Origin: Bin5 sp965204525
Lineage (GTDB): Bacteria > Chloroflexota > Anaerolineae > Caldilineales > Caldilineaceae
Assembly: GCA_965204525.1 (NCBI GenBank)
Contig: OZ241994.1
Location: 2,852,001 to 2,916,000, forward strand
Reading direction: 5' to 3'
DNA length: 64,000 bases
Program-made: the position numbers and the translations under genes
Part shown: positions 63,781-64,000 of the stretch, piece by piece
Position numbering within the stretch: position 1 is the stretch's first letter
Layout of the letters: each line of letters begins with the position of its first letter
The notes under the pieces: model-generated
Database searches by the model: none
Told to the model about the DNA's origin: nothing
The model's input: the letters and a program-made list of their open reading frames with translations, nothing else

Positions 63781-64000
63781 CTAGGGCATCGTCGAGACAA
63801 CAGCGTTAGGGTTGCCGACGATACTCTTGGGTTGATAAAGATGGCGGCCCGGTCTGGCTTGTACGCCAGTTGTTGTCGAGAAACTCTTGTCGTGAGTGAA
63901 TCCCAGATTCTTCGGCAGCAGCCACGGCTTGGCAACACCAGTGGCGTATGGCTGCGGCGCGGAAATTGAGGAGGCGTTGCGGGGGATGTCCTCCTGCACA
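63781..64000 (-). CDS. Possible C-terminal end of a gene entering from the right edge
   Basis: An open minus-strand frame runs from the window edge to the stop at 63781, reading QEDIPRNASSISAPQPYATG and ending KSIVGNPNAVVSTMP. It has codon use compatible with coding sequence but no recognised motif. It could be the tail of a longer gene outside the window. Confidence 0.35.
   Translation of the reverse strand, partial: VQEDIPRNASSISAPQPYATGVAKPWLLPKNLGFTHDKSFSTTTGVQARPGRHLYQPKSIVGNPNAVVSTMP

Overview
The window looks like a chromosomal stretch of a GC-rich, free-living or host-associated bacterium, most plausibly a Chloroflexota (Caldilineaceae-like) genome. This is inferred from repeated Tat/lipoprotein solute-binding proteins with an SRRSFMKG...LLAGC leader, LplB/LplC-type permeases, a GH172 (DUF2961) enzyme, phytanoyl-CoA-dioxygenase-like proteins, a divergent GroEL inside a transporter operon and a histidine kinase fused to a winged-helix response regulator. 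No rRNA, tRNA or CRISPR array was recognised, so taxonomy rests on gene content only.

Layout. 0-15 kb is a mosaic of small accessory genes and mobile-element debris: a truncated AAA ATPase, an orphan sugar-binding lipoprotein, a three-gene TIGR04255 operon, dgkA, a hicBA pair with a frameshifted toxin, a TPR lipoprotein, and several decayed IS3-family copies. Two ORF-less group II introns with recognisable domain V sit inside IS debris, and one of them is itself split by an intact IS982-family element.

14.6-27.5 kb is a DNA-backbone-modification and defence island. A cysteine desulfurase (sspA) diverges from sspB (DUF4007), sspC (large P-loop ATPase) and sspD (PAPS-reductase-like), i.e. a single-strand phosphorothioation cassette. 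A SNF2 helicase and an 825-aa protein with sigma-region-4-like and HARE-type helix-turn-helices follow on the same strand. Converging on them is a two-gene operon of a GIY-YIG nuclease and a DndB-like DGQHR protein. No SspE-type (DUF262-HNH) effector is visible, so these four genes are candidates for the restriction half of the system. This is the most interesting part of the window.

27.7-39 kb is a sugar-uptake locus: three copies of a solute-binding gene (one broken), each linked to a duplicated control region carrying ACGAGCGTTTAC palindromes, then an LplB-type permease, a Cache-domain lipoprotein, an LplC-type permease and a translationally coupled GroEL-like protein lacking one canonical ATPase aspartate.

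39-43.5 kb holds a Thr/Pro-repeat secreted protein, a one-polypeptide two-component system, a DUF6883/DUF4926 pair and a fossil of a second GroEL-like gene. 43.5-58 kb is a long minus-strand series: GH172 enzyme, sugar ABC transporter, PhyH-like oxygenase, oligopeptide-type ABC transporter, glycoside-hydrolase-like protein and an unknown protein, probably a glycan uptake and degradation locus. 58-64 kb has a hicB fossil, an SH3 protein, a membrane protein and a fossil paralogue, an intact hicAB pair, a second PhyH-like oxygenase and a ThDP enzyme of the acetolactate-synthase family.
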